Assembly (NCBI GenBank): GCA_963575745.1
Contig: CAUYUJ010001694.1
Coordinates: 34,064-98,063, forward strand
Origin: Prorocentrum cordatum
Lineage: Eukaryota > Sar > Dinophyceae > Prorocentrales > Prorocentraceae
DNA: 64,000 bases
Reading direction: 5' to 3'
Made by a program: the position numbers and the translations under genes. Each line of letters starts with the position of its first letter. Within the stretch, counting starts at the first letter, position 1. Under the pieces are notes generated by a model. That model saw only the letters and a list, made by a program, of their open reading frames with translations, had not been told where the DNA came from and did not search any database. Below, piece by piece: positions 10,373-22,325 of this stretch.

Positions 10373-12447
10373 TCGAGCTAGGGGGCGCCGCCCGCCAGCA
10401 AGCAGGATGCCTGGTGGCCTCCTGAGCTCTTCAGTACAGCTCCCTACTCCTCGTACATTATTGCTCCACCTCTTGCTCATCCACCTCCTTCACCTGCTCC
10501 TCCGTGCTCATCGCTCATCCTCTGTTCCTCCTCCTCCTTCCTCCTCCTCCTCCTCCTCATATATCCTCCTCCTTCTCCTCCTAGCGTCTCCTCATCCGCG
10601 TCCCTCTCCCCCCCTCTCTCTCTCTCGAATGAGCTCCGCCCCGAGCCCCGTCTTGGATATTGCCCGATCAAGGCCATTCGAGAGTAGGGAAGCGGACGCG
10701 CCGGGCACGCGTGAATTTCAGGGGGGAGGAGGAGGACCCTGAAGTTCGCCGAAGAAATAAAAGGGGAAAGAGGAAGAGGGGGGAGAGGAGGTGGAGGAGA
10801 AGGATAGGAGGAGGAGCCAGGAGGAAGAGGAGGAGAATGAGGAAAAGTAGTTAATGTCAGTACGTAGGAGGAGGAGACGGCGACAGAGGAGGTGGTTAGA
10901 GGAGCAGGAGCCAGGAAAAAGTGGAGTAGGAATGAGGATGCTGAGGGGGCGCGGAGGGGAAACATCAGGAGGATCAGAAAGAGCAGAGGAAGAAGATGGG
11001 CAAGGGGCCTCCCCAGTGTCAGCGCCTGCACGCTTGCATAGCAAGCCGAGTGAAGCTGTCAGCTGGCAGCTATAGCCTGGCGCGTACTGCTGCTGCATGA
11101 TACAGCGCAGTACCATATGGCGCAGTCACTCGGCAGCCAGTCGGCAGCCATCCAAACTTCGAAGGCAGTTCGCAGACCCCAGAGGTCAAGCTAGATGCCC
11201 GAGGGTTCCAGGATCCTCCCTTCAAAACGCCCCAGGCCCACGCCAGGGCTTCTGGGCCCCAGCGCTCCGCCCCTAGCTTGTCGAGAGCATCAGTCTGAAG
11301 ACATCGCAGAACAAACCTTCGAAGCCACGTGCCGGGCCGCGCAGAGCACGCCGCTCGCAGGGGAATAGGTCCGGGCACGCGTTCGAGATGATGTAACGTG
11401 CTCTCTGTCGCAATCGTCCTCATCCCTCGTCCCTCTTCCTCCCCTCTCCTTTTTTTGCTGCTCCTTCGAGCTTCTCCTGCCATTGGTGCGTCCTCCTTCT
11501 CCGCCTCCTCCTCCTTCTACTGCTCCTCCTCTGTTCTCCAATTCCTCGTCCTCCCTGACCTCTCTAACTCCCCCTTTTGTCCCTCTCCCAAGCCCCACCT
11601 TCCCGTCCCGAGGGGATCCAGGGGCGTCCAAGGTCTTCTCGGGAATTCCGTCGATTTCCATTGCTTTCCAGGGGATATCAAAAGCTTCCCAGGGCTTTCC
11701 ATGGACTTGCAGGCGCGTCAAGAGGCACCGAGGGACACCGAGGGGTAGATGCGGACATCCAAGGGCGTCCAGGGACATTCAAGGGCACCCCAGGACATGC
11801 AGGAACGCGCGTGCAGGGACATATCCAGGGGCAGCGATGGACACCGACGGACACCAACGTAACCGAACAAGCCGCTTGAGGAGGAGAGCTATCGAGAAGG
11901 AGGGGGAGGAGGGCCGGAGGACGAATAGGAACCCGCAGGGACAGAGATGGGCCACGGACGAGGAGGGCAAAGACGAGCCAGGAGGAGCAGGAGGAAACAC
12001 GACAAATGACGGTGCGAATGAAGTAAAGAGGAGGAGGAGGAGCGTGGAAACGAAGGGAAGACGGAGATGGCATAGGGATATAGGGAGAAGAAGGAAGAGA
12101 GGGAGGAAAAGAAGGAGGAGAGACAGGAAAAAGGACCGCGACGAGGAGCCTGGTGAATGGAGGGGATGGAGGAGGAGGAGCATCAGCAATAGCATCAGAA
12201 GGAGAAGGAGCCCGCCCCCCCCAATCTGCCTGCGAGGGCCCGAGGCCCAAACCAGGGACACAGGGCGTTCCTGGCCCTGCGCGCGCTGCAGACGAGCCTG
12301 GCTGCAGGCGCCGCCAGTCCCTCTGATGCCCCGCTGGGGGCGAATACAGTCGGCGACGACAATGACATTGGTGACACCGTCGTTGATGATGACATTGTCG
12401 TTGACGATGGCAACGACGACGGCGACAGCAACGATGGCTATGCGACG
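10373..12447. other. Pyrimidine- and purine-rich intergenic DNA
   Basis: Contains CTCCTCC-rich stretches (about 10450-10620 and 11400-11560), GGA-rich stretches (about 10720-10850 and 12030-12200) and a weak decamer array of the GGGACATCCA type around 11730-11850. Near 12340-12440 there are GACGACAATGAC repeats. Long open frames overlap on both strands and none is convincing, so I call no gene. Confidence 0.5.
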
Positions 12448-12715
12448 GCACTGAGGAGAGCAGCGCGCGATCGAGCTAGTTGTCCAGCGTGGGCCTGGAC
12501 CTGCAAGTGTTTCTCGCGCACTTGCCCGTACCGCAGACCTGGGTCGGTCTCCGCGGCGCACTCCGACGCGCTGTCGATCCGCCTGCGCTGGGCGGCAGCT
12601 GGAGCTGTCGATAGGTTGCGAAGAATATTTTCAGTATAGGCATATAGCGAGTCGAACCCTATGGAGTCGCATTCGCCGATCTCGCTCCAGGTGGCCCATT
12701 CTAGCTTGTCGCCGT

Positions 12716-13204
12716 TCATATGCTGGCGGCGCTGTCCCCCGCGACGCCCTCGGCCTCGGCCGAGATGCTGCCCATCTGCTTGCCCCTCTGGTTACTCTGG
12801 TTGTCGGTGCTTGCGACCAGAGGCGTGCGCTGCCCAGCGCCGCGTGTGTCCAGCTGCTTGTCGGCGCCCGTGTCCTTGCTGCTGTCGCGACTGTGCAGCT
12901 CTGCTGCGCGGTCGCTTGGCGCGGCTCTGGAGGGGGGGCGGGGGGGGGGCGTGGGGCAAAGGTTTCATCAGACCCCGCGAGGCCCCCGAGATTGGCTACG
13001 CTTCTCGTCTTGGTTCGGCCCCTCGCCCGGGTTCGGCCCCTCGTCCTGGCTGAACGTCGCCTCGTCGTCGGAGCACCCTTCGAAATCGAACGAGTCGCAC
13101 TTTGCGTAGGCCGTCCACAGCGGCACTACATCCGTCCGCTGGGACATGCGATAGGTCACATGGCTTGCGCACCGCCGCGAGCTTTTCTGCGGCGGCTCAC
13201 CCAT
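12716..13204 (-). CDS. Small minus-strand gene, two exons, unknown (copy 1)
   Basis: Exon A (from about ATG 13204 down to about 12990) reads MGEPPQKSSRRCASH...WTAYAKCDSFDFEGCSDD. Exon B (12924 down to the TGA at 12716) reads RAAELHSRDSSKDTGAD...RGKQMGSISAEAEGVAG. Both have the GC-rich codon use expected here, and Exon B has a poly-C/pyrimidine tract ending CCAGAG before it. The exact donor is uncertain: GT sites near 12988 and 12973 both exist, and only some join in phase. The true start may lie further upstream, up to 13510. The product is hydrophilic and acidic, without a recognised domain. Both duplicate copies keep the frames, which supports coding but is weak evidence given their recent origin. 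Confidence 0.4.
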
Positions 13205-15640
13205 CAACAGTTGGGTCCGTTGCTTGCTGGGGGGTCTATAGCGAGATGGCTGGCGCTGGCCAGCACTCGAGGTGGGCGCCGACCCAATGGGCCTATATTT
13301 ATTGTTGTTCTGAGACGTTCTGGATATATATACATATATATAAGAAAAAAAGAAAAAAGTGGGTATCCTCCGTGCTCCGATCGCGCTTTTGGCGTGGCCG
13401 TGCTTTTGCGCTTCCCCCCTCGAAGATCTCACCTCCCCCAAGCATTTGCGTGAACTATCGTTGTTCGTATTTCTTGGTGCGACACTGTCGTTTTGACGCG
13501 TGCGTGCCACCTTGTTCAGTTCCCAACCCTTGTGCGTTGTCCCCTTGCTAGTCCCGCGACCCCCTGCTGCGGTTGTTTAACATCATTCCAACTCAACGTT
13601 CTAAATGTTATGAGTGTTTTTTTTCGCATCCCCTACCGTCTGATTTAGTTTCATCGGCCGCCGCCGCCGCCCCCCCCCCCTCCCCGCCCCCCGACGCACA
13701 CAACGCAGCGGACGCAATGGATAAGACAAGCTTGGGTAGGGAACCCAGGGTCTCACAACAGATGGGCGCTTGGTTGCAGACCGCCCGCCTTGTCCCGAAA
13801 CAGGAAGGCATGCACCTATAATCGCCGCCTAAATTAAGAAAGAGCTTTTCTTATCCAACGCGGCCGCTGCGCGCGGTCAGCCGCGGTGAGCGGAGGGGGG
13901 GAATATATAGGGGAAGACGATCAGACGCTGCCAGGATAACCGAGGGGCGATAATGAGCCAGGAAGAGCAGCCAGGAAATAATGAGAAGGAGGACGCAATG
14001 AGCAGCGGGAGAGGGGCGCAGGGTGACATAAGGTACGCAGGGTGAACAGGCGGGGGGCCCATTGGACGAAGAGGGCGAGGAAGAGCTAGGATGAGGAGGA
14101 GGACGAAGAGGGTGTAGATGAGGAGGAGGAGTCCCCTAGATCATCGCCTCCCGCCCCCGATAGGCCGCTATGGCGAGCTCAACGTAGTTGGCCTCCACGG
14201 AAGACGACCACCTGGAGGCTGCTTGGCTTAGCTTTCTCTGCGTTGCGTAGCGCTGCTCGGCCCATCTCAATCGACGCCACCCTATCATGCGTCCTCCTTC
14301 GCATTTGAATATGTCCTCCTACCCTCGCCCTCCTTCGTCTTCAACCTCGCCAATCAATGGCCTTCCCCGCCCTCTCATCCTTTGATGTCGTCATCTTGCT
14401 CTGGCTCCCAGCTCCGTCTGATCCACACCTCGGTCCTTCCATTTCTCCACTGATACTGCCAAGGCCTCACCCTCCCTCTTCTCCTCTGCTCCCCGTCGCC
14501 CCCCACTCCCCTGGCCATATAACCATGCGCCCCTCACGTTTACTGATGCTGCCCCAGCGTGCGGCCGGCGCTCCTGTGGGGCGGCGACGGCGACCCCCGC
14601 CCTTTGACGAAACGCCCAAGCGCCGTAGATAGACCCTAACAGTGCGAGATACTCACAGCCACGTGCCTGAGCATGGCATTCCCATCAGCCCACCCAGAAA
14701 TGATGGCCAGGCGCTTAAAGTCCAAATGAACAGCGGAAGAGACATAACGAACAGTAGCACAATCATTAGTTACAGATAATCCCTGCACACGCACCCACTT
14801 GTTTATTAGCAACTTTGGATGGGGGGGCACGCTGTCGTAGGCGCCCGACCTTGCAGCTTCAGGCTACCATCGGAAACGAAAAGCTCAGTTGTGGAGTTGC
14901 CAGGCGTGCGGGGTAAGAAATTGTACGTGGACATGCGGGCATCCTCGGGTGTCTTGGGGGCGACGCTTCAAGCTCGTCGTTTCGGCCTGCGTTTCGGCAG
15001 AACGTCGGGGGCAGCCTGTCGATGGCGACCAGAAAATGCCCTCCAAATGCCAATAAATATGTTGCGCCTCGAAACGTGGCTCCCACGTCTAGCTAGCTCC
15101 TCCTGCTAGCTCTTCCTCCTGCCCCTCCTTTTTCATGCTTCTCATGCCCCTGCTCTTCAGAACGTTCAAGGAGAGGGGGTGGGCGGAAGAAAGACGAACG
15201 ACCCGCTCCTCCAATATTTATCCCCATGGGAAGAGTTCTGGGCCGCCCTGCCCCCTCCCATAAGCTGTAGATGTCCTGGAAACGGGCGCGCGCGCCCTCT
15301 ATATGACCCCTTCCCTGCTGATTACAACGCTCCCATGTGTCAAAATACCACAACGTCATTCGTTGGCTTTCTACGCAGCCCCAAACGACATACATGCCCT
15401 GCTTGACTAAACGGGGTCTACCGCCGAGCATGCACATGTGGGCGACGCTGCCTTCGAATCAGGGAATTATCCCATGCTTGGTTGTCGTCTGATATATCCA
15501 CAGGTCCCCGCGATCGTTACCTTAGATGCCCCTCGATGGCCCCAGTCCCTTCATGTGCCCCAAGGTGTCCCTCGTCAGTGTCTTTGTTGTCCGAAGATGC
15601 TCTGAGATGTATTTCGTCGGTGCTTCACTGCGTCACAGGG
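13205..15640. other. Stretch inside the duplicated unit without a supported gene
   Basis: Contains a TATATATACATATATATA tract near 13325, a ten-base C run near 13670, and short TCC- and GGA-rich pieces near 13940-14140. Short frames near 13573-13821, 14357-14632, 14636-14830 and 15093-15437 are open in both copies but have no recognisable features. They could be exons of unrecognised genes. I do not call any. Confidence 0.4.
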
Positions 15641-15645
15641 TTCTC

Positions 15646-15850
15646 TACATGTCCCTAGATGTTCCTGTATGTACCTGTATGTCCCTAGATGTCCCTAGAT
15701 GTCCCCAGATGCCCCTGTATGTCCCTGGATGTCCCTGGATGTCCCTCTATGTCCTTGGATGTCCCTGCATGTCCCTAGATGTCCCTGCACGTCCCTGGCT
15801 GTCCCTTTATGTCCCTGGATGTCCCTATGTGTCCCTAGATGTCCCTTGGT
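15646..15850. repeat. TGTCCCTGGA decamer array (copy 1)
   Basis: Roughly 20 tandem units of about 10 bases: TGTCCCTAGA, TGTCCCTGGA and variants. This is the reverse complement of the GGGACATCCA arrays at 29406-29775, 30775-31000 and 33805-34090. Because three decamers equal ten codons, the array stays open and mimics a ten-residue protein repeat (MSLDVPGCPW). It ends about 190 bases before the methyltransferase start. Confidence 0.9.
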
Positions 15851-16037
15851 TCCTCTTTTTGCCATGTGATATCCATGTTTGTCCTGGGACGTCAGCGCCC
15901 TCAGTGCGTGTTCCAAGGAATAGTTATCGGTGGCCCTCGGTGCCCATTCATATGGTTCTCGGCCCCCCTGGTTATGTCCTCCGCCGCCGTGTGCATTGCC
16001 CGACCCGCGGGCACGTCGCGTCTGCTGCCTTGCGAAT

Positions 16038-16055
16038 GAGTAGCCCTTTCGGCTC
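16038..16055 (+). other. Spliced-leader-like relic 5' of methyltransferase (copy 1)
   Basis: GAGTAGCCCTTTCGGCTC lies directly against the ATG at 16056. Compared with the conserved dinoflagellate spliced leader (which ends TAGCCATTTTGGCTCAAG), it matches 14 of the 18 aligned positions without gaps. A match of this quality can occur by chance in 64 kb. Its position at the start codon is what makes it notable. An identical relic lies at 22513-22530. Confidence 0.4.
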
Positions 16056-17547
16056 ATGAAGAGGGCGAGGCCGCGAGTTCCAACGTTCAAACTCGCCGCG
16101 GACTGTTCCGGATTAGATACTCCAGTGTACGCGCTCCGGGAAACATCACACTACAAGAAAGGTAACATCTCAATTGACCACGTTTTCAGCTCGGAGACGG
16201 ACAGAACAGCGCGGGCGTTTATCAAGGCAAACCACTCGCCAAGGCATCTATTCGGTGACGTTTATGAGAGGGACCCCTGCGAGATCGGCGCAGAACAGAT
16301 CGATTGCCTGGTTGCTGGATTCCCGTGTCAACCTTTCAGCGCGCTGGGGAAGCGCAGGGGTTTCAGGGACACCAGAAGCAGAGCGCACAAGGGGATCATA
16401 AAGACCATCGGGGCCCAGAAGCCGCGGGCGCGCGCGGTTTTGCTGGAGAATGTCGCGAGCCTAGAATTTCACAACAACGGTGAGAGCTTGCAACGAATCA
16501 TTTCAGATTTGCAGGAGCGCGGGTATCGCGCCATCTGGCGTAAGTACTTGGCTTCGGAGACGCGACGCCTGTGGCGCAATCCCGCCTGCCCCATATATTC
16601 GCACCAATTTGTCGTCACCTCCTTGAAGATCCCCCTAGCCTTCCCCTTAGCTATATACCCCCCCGCCCACCTGCCCTGCGATTGATGCAAAGGGCGCCCA
16701 TGATCTGGCTACAGAGCACAGGTAGCGGAGGGAAGGACACTATTCGAGAAGCAACGACGTGCCCAGAGGCCCCTTCGCGGGTTCAGCGGTCTTTGGCTTG
16801 CCGCAGCGGAGACCTCGAATTTACATCCTTGGCATCCATGAGTCAGTAGGCTGCAAGCCCAAACTGCGGAAGCCCCCGAGGCCAGCGATCACTCCGGTGT
16901 CTGCATTTCTCGCAGAAGAGAAAGGAGAAGTGGATGCTCGACCTACTGCAAAAGACAATACTCATGCCGCTCGAAACCTTCGCCAGGCGGTCAAGCAATT
17001 GAAGAGCCTAGGTGCCAAGCCAAACAAGGAGCCCTGGGTCGTCGACGTAGAGATGACGGGCTGACGCCTTTCCGCACCCCCTTGGGTGCTTCGGGATTAT
17101 ACTAGGGTAGGCATAGATACATCCTAATATGCATGCGTACGTCACACGGCATACGTGCACGCATACCTAGATGCTACAACACATACGCTCATCAAAGAAA
17201 TCCTGCCCCCCCCCCCCCTCCCCCGCGGGCGCAAGGCAAAGCAAACTGAGAGCCGGGGAGCGCGTAACCACTCGCCCGCGGATTCGACCGCTAAGTTCGT
17301 GACAGCGCACAATGATTTCTCACCCACATTAACATGGAGCCGGGGCGCTGGCTTCTGGGTAACATCCCACAGGCGCCGTTTAAGACCAGATGAACTGTTC
17401 AAGCTGCAGGGCATTGACCCAGCTTTAGTGCAGCCAGTAGGATCAGGTCTACACATGGGGCGCCTGGCTGGCAACGCTATGGCATTACCAGTCGTGCAGC
17501 ACATCTTTGAAACGCTCGTGCCTTTACTGTACCCGCACTTAAGGTAA
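16056..17547 (+). CDS. DNA (cytosine-5) methyltransferase, three exons (copy 1)
   Basis: Transfers a methyl group from S-adenosylmethionine to C5 of cytosine in DNA, presumably in the nucleus. Exons are 16056-16539 (donor GTAAGT), 16787-17046 and about 17236-17547. They join in phase and total 1056 bases, or 351 residues, close to the size of compact bacterial-type enzymes. Seen motifs: I (ADCSGLDTPVYAL, residues 15-27), IV with catalytic Cys91 (GFPCQPFSALG), VI (LLENVASL, with Glu131-Asn132-Val133), VIII (FGLPQRRPRIYILGI, just after the first junction) and IX-X (RRRLRPDELFKLQGI, GRLAGNAMALPVVQHI). An in-frame TAG just 5' supports this ATG. No regulatory or chromatin-reading domains are present. 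The second acceptor is uncertain (17235, 17250 or 17295 all keep phase). A GGTAACC after LYPHL could be another donor. Family assignment is firm; subfamily is not. It resembles the stand-alone type known from algae and retroelements. Confidence 0.9.
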
Positions 17548-18040
17548 CCCTTGCATGTGCATTGGGGGCTTGTGCAAATTCAAAGAATTATTCAAGCGCT
17601 CTCGATCCGTTCCTGCTCCTTCGCCCTTATACATTGCTTCTCCTCGCTTGCCCTGTCCGCCCCGCTGCTCTTTGCCTGACCTGACCCATGGCGGTTCGAG
17701 CCTGAACGTCGGTGAAATCGAAGGCCAGCCTGTGGCGCTCTTCTTATATATCCTCGGGCTTGGCCCTCTCGTTGCGTCGCCGTCGAACGTCGCCGGCGTC
17801 GTCGTGCGCGTCGTCGCCGTCCTCCTGCGGTTTGTTTGGCATGCTCGCTTTCATGGCTACGCATTTGGTAGAAAAAATCACCATCGAGGCCCTGGGCACC
17901 TCCTTGAACAAAAATTTAACCGTTCCGAGATTGGTCCAGCTGTGGCGACGAAGAAGCCGGCACTGGAAACATAAGCGAAGACGACAGCGCCACGCGCTCA
18001 AAAATGAAATGGCGTGCGAACTGTTCCCTGATCCCCCTGC
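17548..18040. other. Spacer between methyltransferase and next gene, coding status unclear
   Basis: All three of the frames that stay open here (two plus, one minus) overlap about 17712-18047. The minus frame 17744-18070 ends in an acidic Asp-rich, GC3-rich segment (EDGDDAHDDAGDV), which looks more coding-like than the plus frames. The plus frame has FMATHLVEKITIEALG. I cannot decide between them and call no gene. The same arrangement occurs in copy 2 at 24023-24515. Confidence 0.4.
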
Positions 18041-18063
18041 TCCGTAGCCCATTTTCAGGCTTA
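18041..18063 (+). other. Spliced-leader-like relic 5' of unknown gene (copy 1)
   Basis: TCCGTAGCCCATTTTCAGG followed by CTTA contains, in order, CCGTAGCC, ATTTT and GGCT of the dinoflagellate spliced leader, with one- and two-base insertions between blocks. It lies about 60 bases before the ATG at 18122, where a 5' leader would be expected. The gapped match is unlikely to be chance in a window of this size by rough hand estimate. The identical copy is at 24516-24538. Confidence 0.5.
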
Positions 18064-18121
18064 ATTGCATGTTTTTGGCGTGGGCCTACGGACGACTGTT
18101 ACACTAGCAAGCACATCCGTC

Positions 18122-18928
18122 ATGACACACATGTTCGGCACAAACCCTGGCTCATTCGGCAGAGAGTTGCCCTGCGCAGTGGAGGAGCGGGTATTCGAGA
18201 GACTTATTCTATCTGACATCGAGCAACAGCCAGAGCCGGACGATAATGCTCCGACTGAGGATATACAGCTCTACAGGGAGACGCGCCATCACGCGAAGAC
18301 AATGGTCGAACATGGGGCCGATGGCCCGCTGAACAAAATCACTGGACTGCCCAAGCGCGACAGATCATACACACTCATTTCTGGAATCTTGAATCCAGAT
18401 TCCCATTATGGAATGGTGTTCTGGGGTTCTCCACACTGGGGGTCGACTTCGAATAACGAAGACGATCGCACGGGGAAGCAGACGAGCGCCCAATTCAAGA
18501 CGAATGCTTTTGAATCTATGAGTTGGTACGCGGGGAAGGCGCTGGTCATCGAGACCTTCGCCAAAACTTACAAGATTGAATTTTGGAATCCATGCTATCC
18601 AGATCCGAAGGGCGGTGAAGACACACGAGAGCCCAGAATGCTACTATGCATGCCAGCGTATTTCAGGAAATATCAGCCCCTTGCCAGCGGAGAGAAATAT
18701 GTGGAATTGGCTGACAAGAACGACGTCATGGTCGCAATGCTCGTGCCTGAGAGATTTCGCGGCGCTTTGAGTTACAGGGGGGCCAAAATCGATGTGGGCC
18801 TTACAATGCTGCGCACCATGGAATTGTTTACAGACAAGGAGTTTGCTATAGAGCTGGGTGGGCAAACTTATTCTCTTTCATACGAAATGTATTTGGCGAA
18901 ACAGGAGGTGCACTTCAACGCGCACTGA
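18122..18928 (+). pseudogene. Unknown gene next to methyltransferase, 3'-truncated by the duplication (copy 1)
   Basis: Starts MTHMFGTNPGSFGREL, like the full-length copy at 24597-25511, and is nearly identical until the duplication junction at 18921. There the last 35 or so codons are replaced by two codons (AH) and a TGA from the start of the next unit, giving 268 residues instead of 304. Differences from copy 2 include Ile-Ser-Gly versus Phe-Ser-Arg after RDRSYTL. Whether the shortened protein is functional is unknown. The missing tail is a low-complexity basic segment, so loss may be tolerated. Confidence 0.6.
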
Positions 18929-19189
18929 GGAGAGCAGCGCGCGATCGAGCTAGTTGTCCAGCGTGGGCCTGGACCTGCAAGTGTTTCTCGCGCACTTGCC
19001 CGTACCGCAGACCTGGGTCGGTCTCCGCGGCGCACTCCGACGCGCTGTCGATCCGCCTGCGCTGGGCGGCAGCTGGAGCTGTCGATAGGTTGCGAAGAAT
19101 ATTTTCAGTATAGGCATATAGCGAGTCGAACCCTATGGAGTCGCATTCGCCGATCTCGCTCCAGGTGGCCCATTCTAGCTTGTCGCCGT

Positions 19190-19678
19190 TCATATGCTGG
19201 CGGCGCTGTCCCCCGCGACGCCCTCGGCCTCGGCCGAGATGCTGCCCATCTGCTTGCCCCTCTGGTTACTCTGGTTGTCGGTGCTTGCGACCAGAGGCGT
19301 GCGCTGCCCAGCGCCGCGTGTGTCCAGCTGCTTGTCGGCGCCCGTGTCCTTGCTGCTGTCGCGACTGTGCAGCTCTGCTGCGCGGTCGCTTGGCGCGGCT
19401 CTGGAGGGGGGGCGGGGGGGGGGCGTGGGGCAAAGGTTTCATCAGACCCCGCGAGGCCCCCGAGATTGGCTACGCTTCTCGTCTTGGTTCGGCCCCTCGC
19501 CCGGGTTCGGCCCCTCGCCCTGGCTGAACGTCGCCTCGTCGTCGGAGCACCCTTCGAAATCGAACGAGTCGCACTTTGCGTAGGCCGTCCACAGCGGCGC
19601 TACATCCGTCCGCTGGGACATGCGATAGGTCACATGGCTTGCGCACCGCCGCGAGCTTTTCTGCGGCGGCTCACCCAT
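19190..19678 (-). CDS. Small minus-strand gene, two exons, unknown (copy 2)
   Basis: Same structure as 12716-13204: exon B ends at the TGA at 19190, and exon A starts at about ATG 19678. Two substitutions separate the copies in this stretch: Val versus Ala in the segment before LWTAYAK, and Asp versus Gly in FSQ(D/G)EGPN. It is intact here. The start and the splice donor remain uncertain. Confidence 0.4.
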
Positions 19679-22120
19679 CAACAGTTGGGTCCGTTGCTTG
19701 CTGGGGGGTCTATAGCGAGATGGCTGGCGCTGGCCAGCACTCGAGGTGGGCGCCGACCCAATGGGCCTATATTTATTGTTGTTCTGAGACGTTCTGGATA
19801 TATATACATATATATAAGAAAAAAAGAAAAAAAGTGGGTATCCTCCGTGCTCCGATCGCGCTTTTGGCGTGGCCGTGCTTTTGCGCTTCCCCCCTCGGAG
19901 ATCTCACCTCCCCCAAGCATTTGCGTGAACTATCGTTGTTCGTATTTCTTGGTGCGACGCTGTCGTTTTGACGCGTGCGTGCCACCTTGTTCAGTTCCCA
20001 ACCCTTGTGCGTTGTCCCCTTGCTAGTCCCGCGACCCCCTGCTGCGGTTGTTTAACATCATTCCAACTCAACGTTCTAAATGTTATGAGTGTTTTTTTTC
20101 GCATCCCCTACCGTCTGATTTAGTTTCATCGGCCGCCGCCGCCGCCCCCCCCCCCTCCCCGCCCCCCGACGCACACAACGCAGCGGACGCAATGGATAAG
20201 ACAAGCTTGGGTAGGGAACCCAGGGTCTCACAACAGATGGGCGCTTGGTTGCAGACCGCCCGCCTTGTCCCGAAACAGGAAGGCATGCACCTATAATCGC
20301 CGCCTAAATTAAGAAAGAGCTTTTCTTATCCAACGCGGCCGCTGCGCGCGGTCAGCCGCGGTGAGCGGAGGGGGGGAATATATAGGGGAAGACGATCAGA
20401 CGCTGCCAGGATAACCGAGGGGCGATAATGAGCCAGGAAGAGCAGCCAGGAAATAATGAGAAGGAGGACGCAATGAGCAGCGGGAGAGGGGCGCAGGGTG
20501 ACATAAGGTACGCAGGGTGAACAGGCGGGGGGCCCATTGGACGAAGAGGGCGAGGAAGAGCTAGGATGAGGAGGAGGACGAAGAGGGTGTAGATGAGGAG
20601 GAGGAGTCCCCTAGATCATCGCCTCCCGCCCCCGATAGGCCGCTATGGCGAGCTCAACGTAGTTGGCCTCCACGGAAGACGACCACCTGGAGGCTGCTTG
20701 GCTTAGCTTTCTCTGCGTTGCGTAGCGCTGCTCGGCCCATCTCAATCGACGCCACCCTATCATGCGTCCTCCTTCGCATTTGAATATGTCCTCCTACCCT
20801 CGCCCTCCTTCGTCTTCAACCTCGCCAATCAATGGCCTTCCCCGCCCTCTCATCCTTTGATGTCGTCATCTTGCTCTGGCTCCCAGCTCCGTCTGATCCA
20901 CACCTCGGTCCTTCCATTTCTCCACTGATACTGCCAAGGCCTCACCCTCCCTCTTCTCCTCTGCTCCCCGTCGCCCCCCACTCCCCTGGCCATATAACCA
21001 TGCGCCCCTCACGTTTACTGATGCTGCCCCAGCGTGCGGCCGGCGCTCCTGTGGGACGGCGACGGCGACCCCCGCCCTTTGACGAAACGCCCAAGCGCCG
21101 TAGATAGACCCTTTCAGTGCGAGATACTCACAGCCACGTGCCTGAGCATGGCATTCCCATCAGCCCACCCAGAAATGATGGCCAGGCGCTTAAAGTCCAA
21201 ATGAACAGCGGAAGAGACATAACGAACAGTAGCACAATCATTAGTTACAGATAATCCCTGCACACGCACCCACTTGTTTATTAGCAACTTTGGATGGGGG
21301 GGCACGCTGTCGTAGGCGCCCGACCTTGCAGCTTCAGGCTACCATCGGAAACGAAAAGCTCAGTTGTGGAGTTGCCAGGCGTGCGGGGTAAGAAATTGTA
21401 CGTGGACATGCGGGCATCCTCGGGTGTCTTGGGGGCGACGCTTCAAGCTCGTCGTTTCGGCCTGCGTTTCGGCAGAACGTCGGGGGCAGCCTGTCGATGG
21501 CGACCAGAAAATGCCCTCCAAATGCCAATAAATATGTTGCGCCTCGAAACGTGGCTCCCACGTCTAGCTAGCTCCTCCTGCTAGCTCTTCCTCCTGCCCC
21601 TCCTTTTTCATGCTTCTCATGCCCCTGCTCTTCAGAACGTTCAAGGAGAGGGGGTGGGCGGAAGAAAGACGAACGACCCGCTCCTCCAATATTTATCCCC
21701 ATGGGAAGAGTTCTGGGCCGCCCTGCCCCCTCCCATAAGCTGTGGATGTCCTGGAAACGGGCGCGCGCGCCCTCTATATGACCCCTTCCCTGCTGATTAC
21801 AACGCTCCCATGTGTCAAAATACCACAACGTCATTCGTTGGCTTTCTACGCAGCCCCAAACGACATACATGCCCTGCTTGACTAAACGGGGTCTACCGCC
21901 GAGCATGCACATGTGGGCGACGCTGCCTTCGAATCAGGGAATTATCCCATGCTTGGTTGTCGTCTGATATATCCACAGGTCCCCGCGATCGTTACCTTAG
22001 ATGCCCCTCGATGGCCCCAGTCCCTTCATGTGCCCCAAGGTGTCCCTCGTCAGTGTCTTTGTTGTCCGAAGATGCTCTGAGATGTATTTCGTCGGTGCTT
22101 CACTGCGTCACAGGGTTCTC

Positions 22121-22325
22121 TACATGTCCCTAGATGTTCCTGTATGTACCTGTATGTCCCTAGATGTCCCTAGATGTCCCCAGATGCCCCTGTATGTCCC
22201 TGGATGTCCCTGGATGTCCCTCTATGTCCTTGGATGTCCCTGCATGTCCCTAGATGTCCCTGCACGTCCCTGGCTGTCCCTTTATGTCCCTGGATGTCCC
22301 TATGTGTCCCTAGATGTCCCTTGGT
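22121..22325. repeat. TGTCCCTGGA decamer array (copy 2)
   Basis: Duplicate of 15646-15850 with the same number and order of unit variants as far as I can compare. Such arrays usually change copy number quickly, so identical structure in both copies points to a very recent duplication or to an assembly artefact. Confidence 0.9.

Larger units (their letters stand above)
12448..18921. repeat. Tandem segmental duplication, copy 1 (6474 bp)
   Basis: This block is almost identical to 18922-25396. The left boundary is GCACTGAGGAGAGCAG at 12448, which recurs at the junction at 18922. I counted about 15 single-base differences plus a one-base length change in an A run near 13350-13357, so identity is close to 99.8 percent. 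The unit carries a small minus-strand gene, a decamer array, a cytosine-5 methyltransferase gene and the start of an unrecognised gene. The last gene is truncated at the junction in this copy. Confidence 0.97.

Noticed and set aside
15526-16059. A protein made of MSLDVPGCPW-type repeats
   Set aside because: Ten-base DNA units read in threes always give a ten-residue repeat. All three frames and the opposite strand are open, so there is no evidence of selection for protein.
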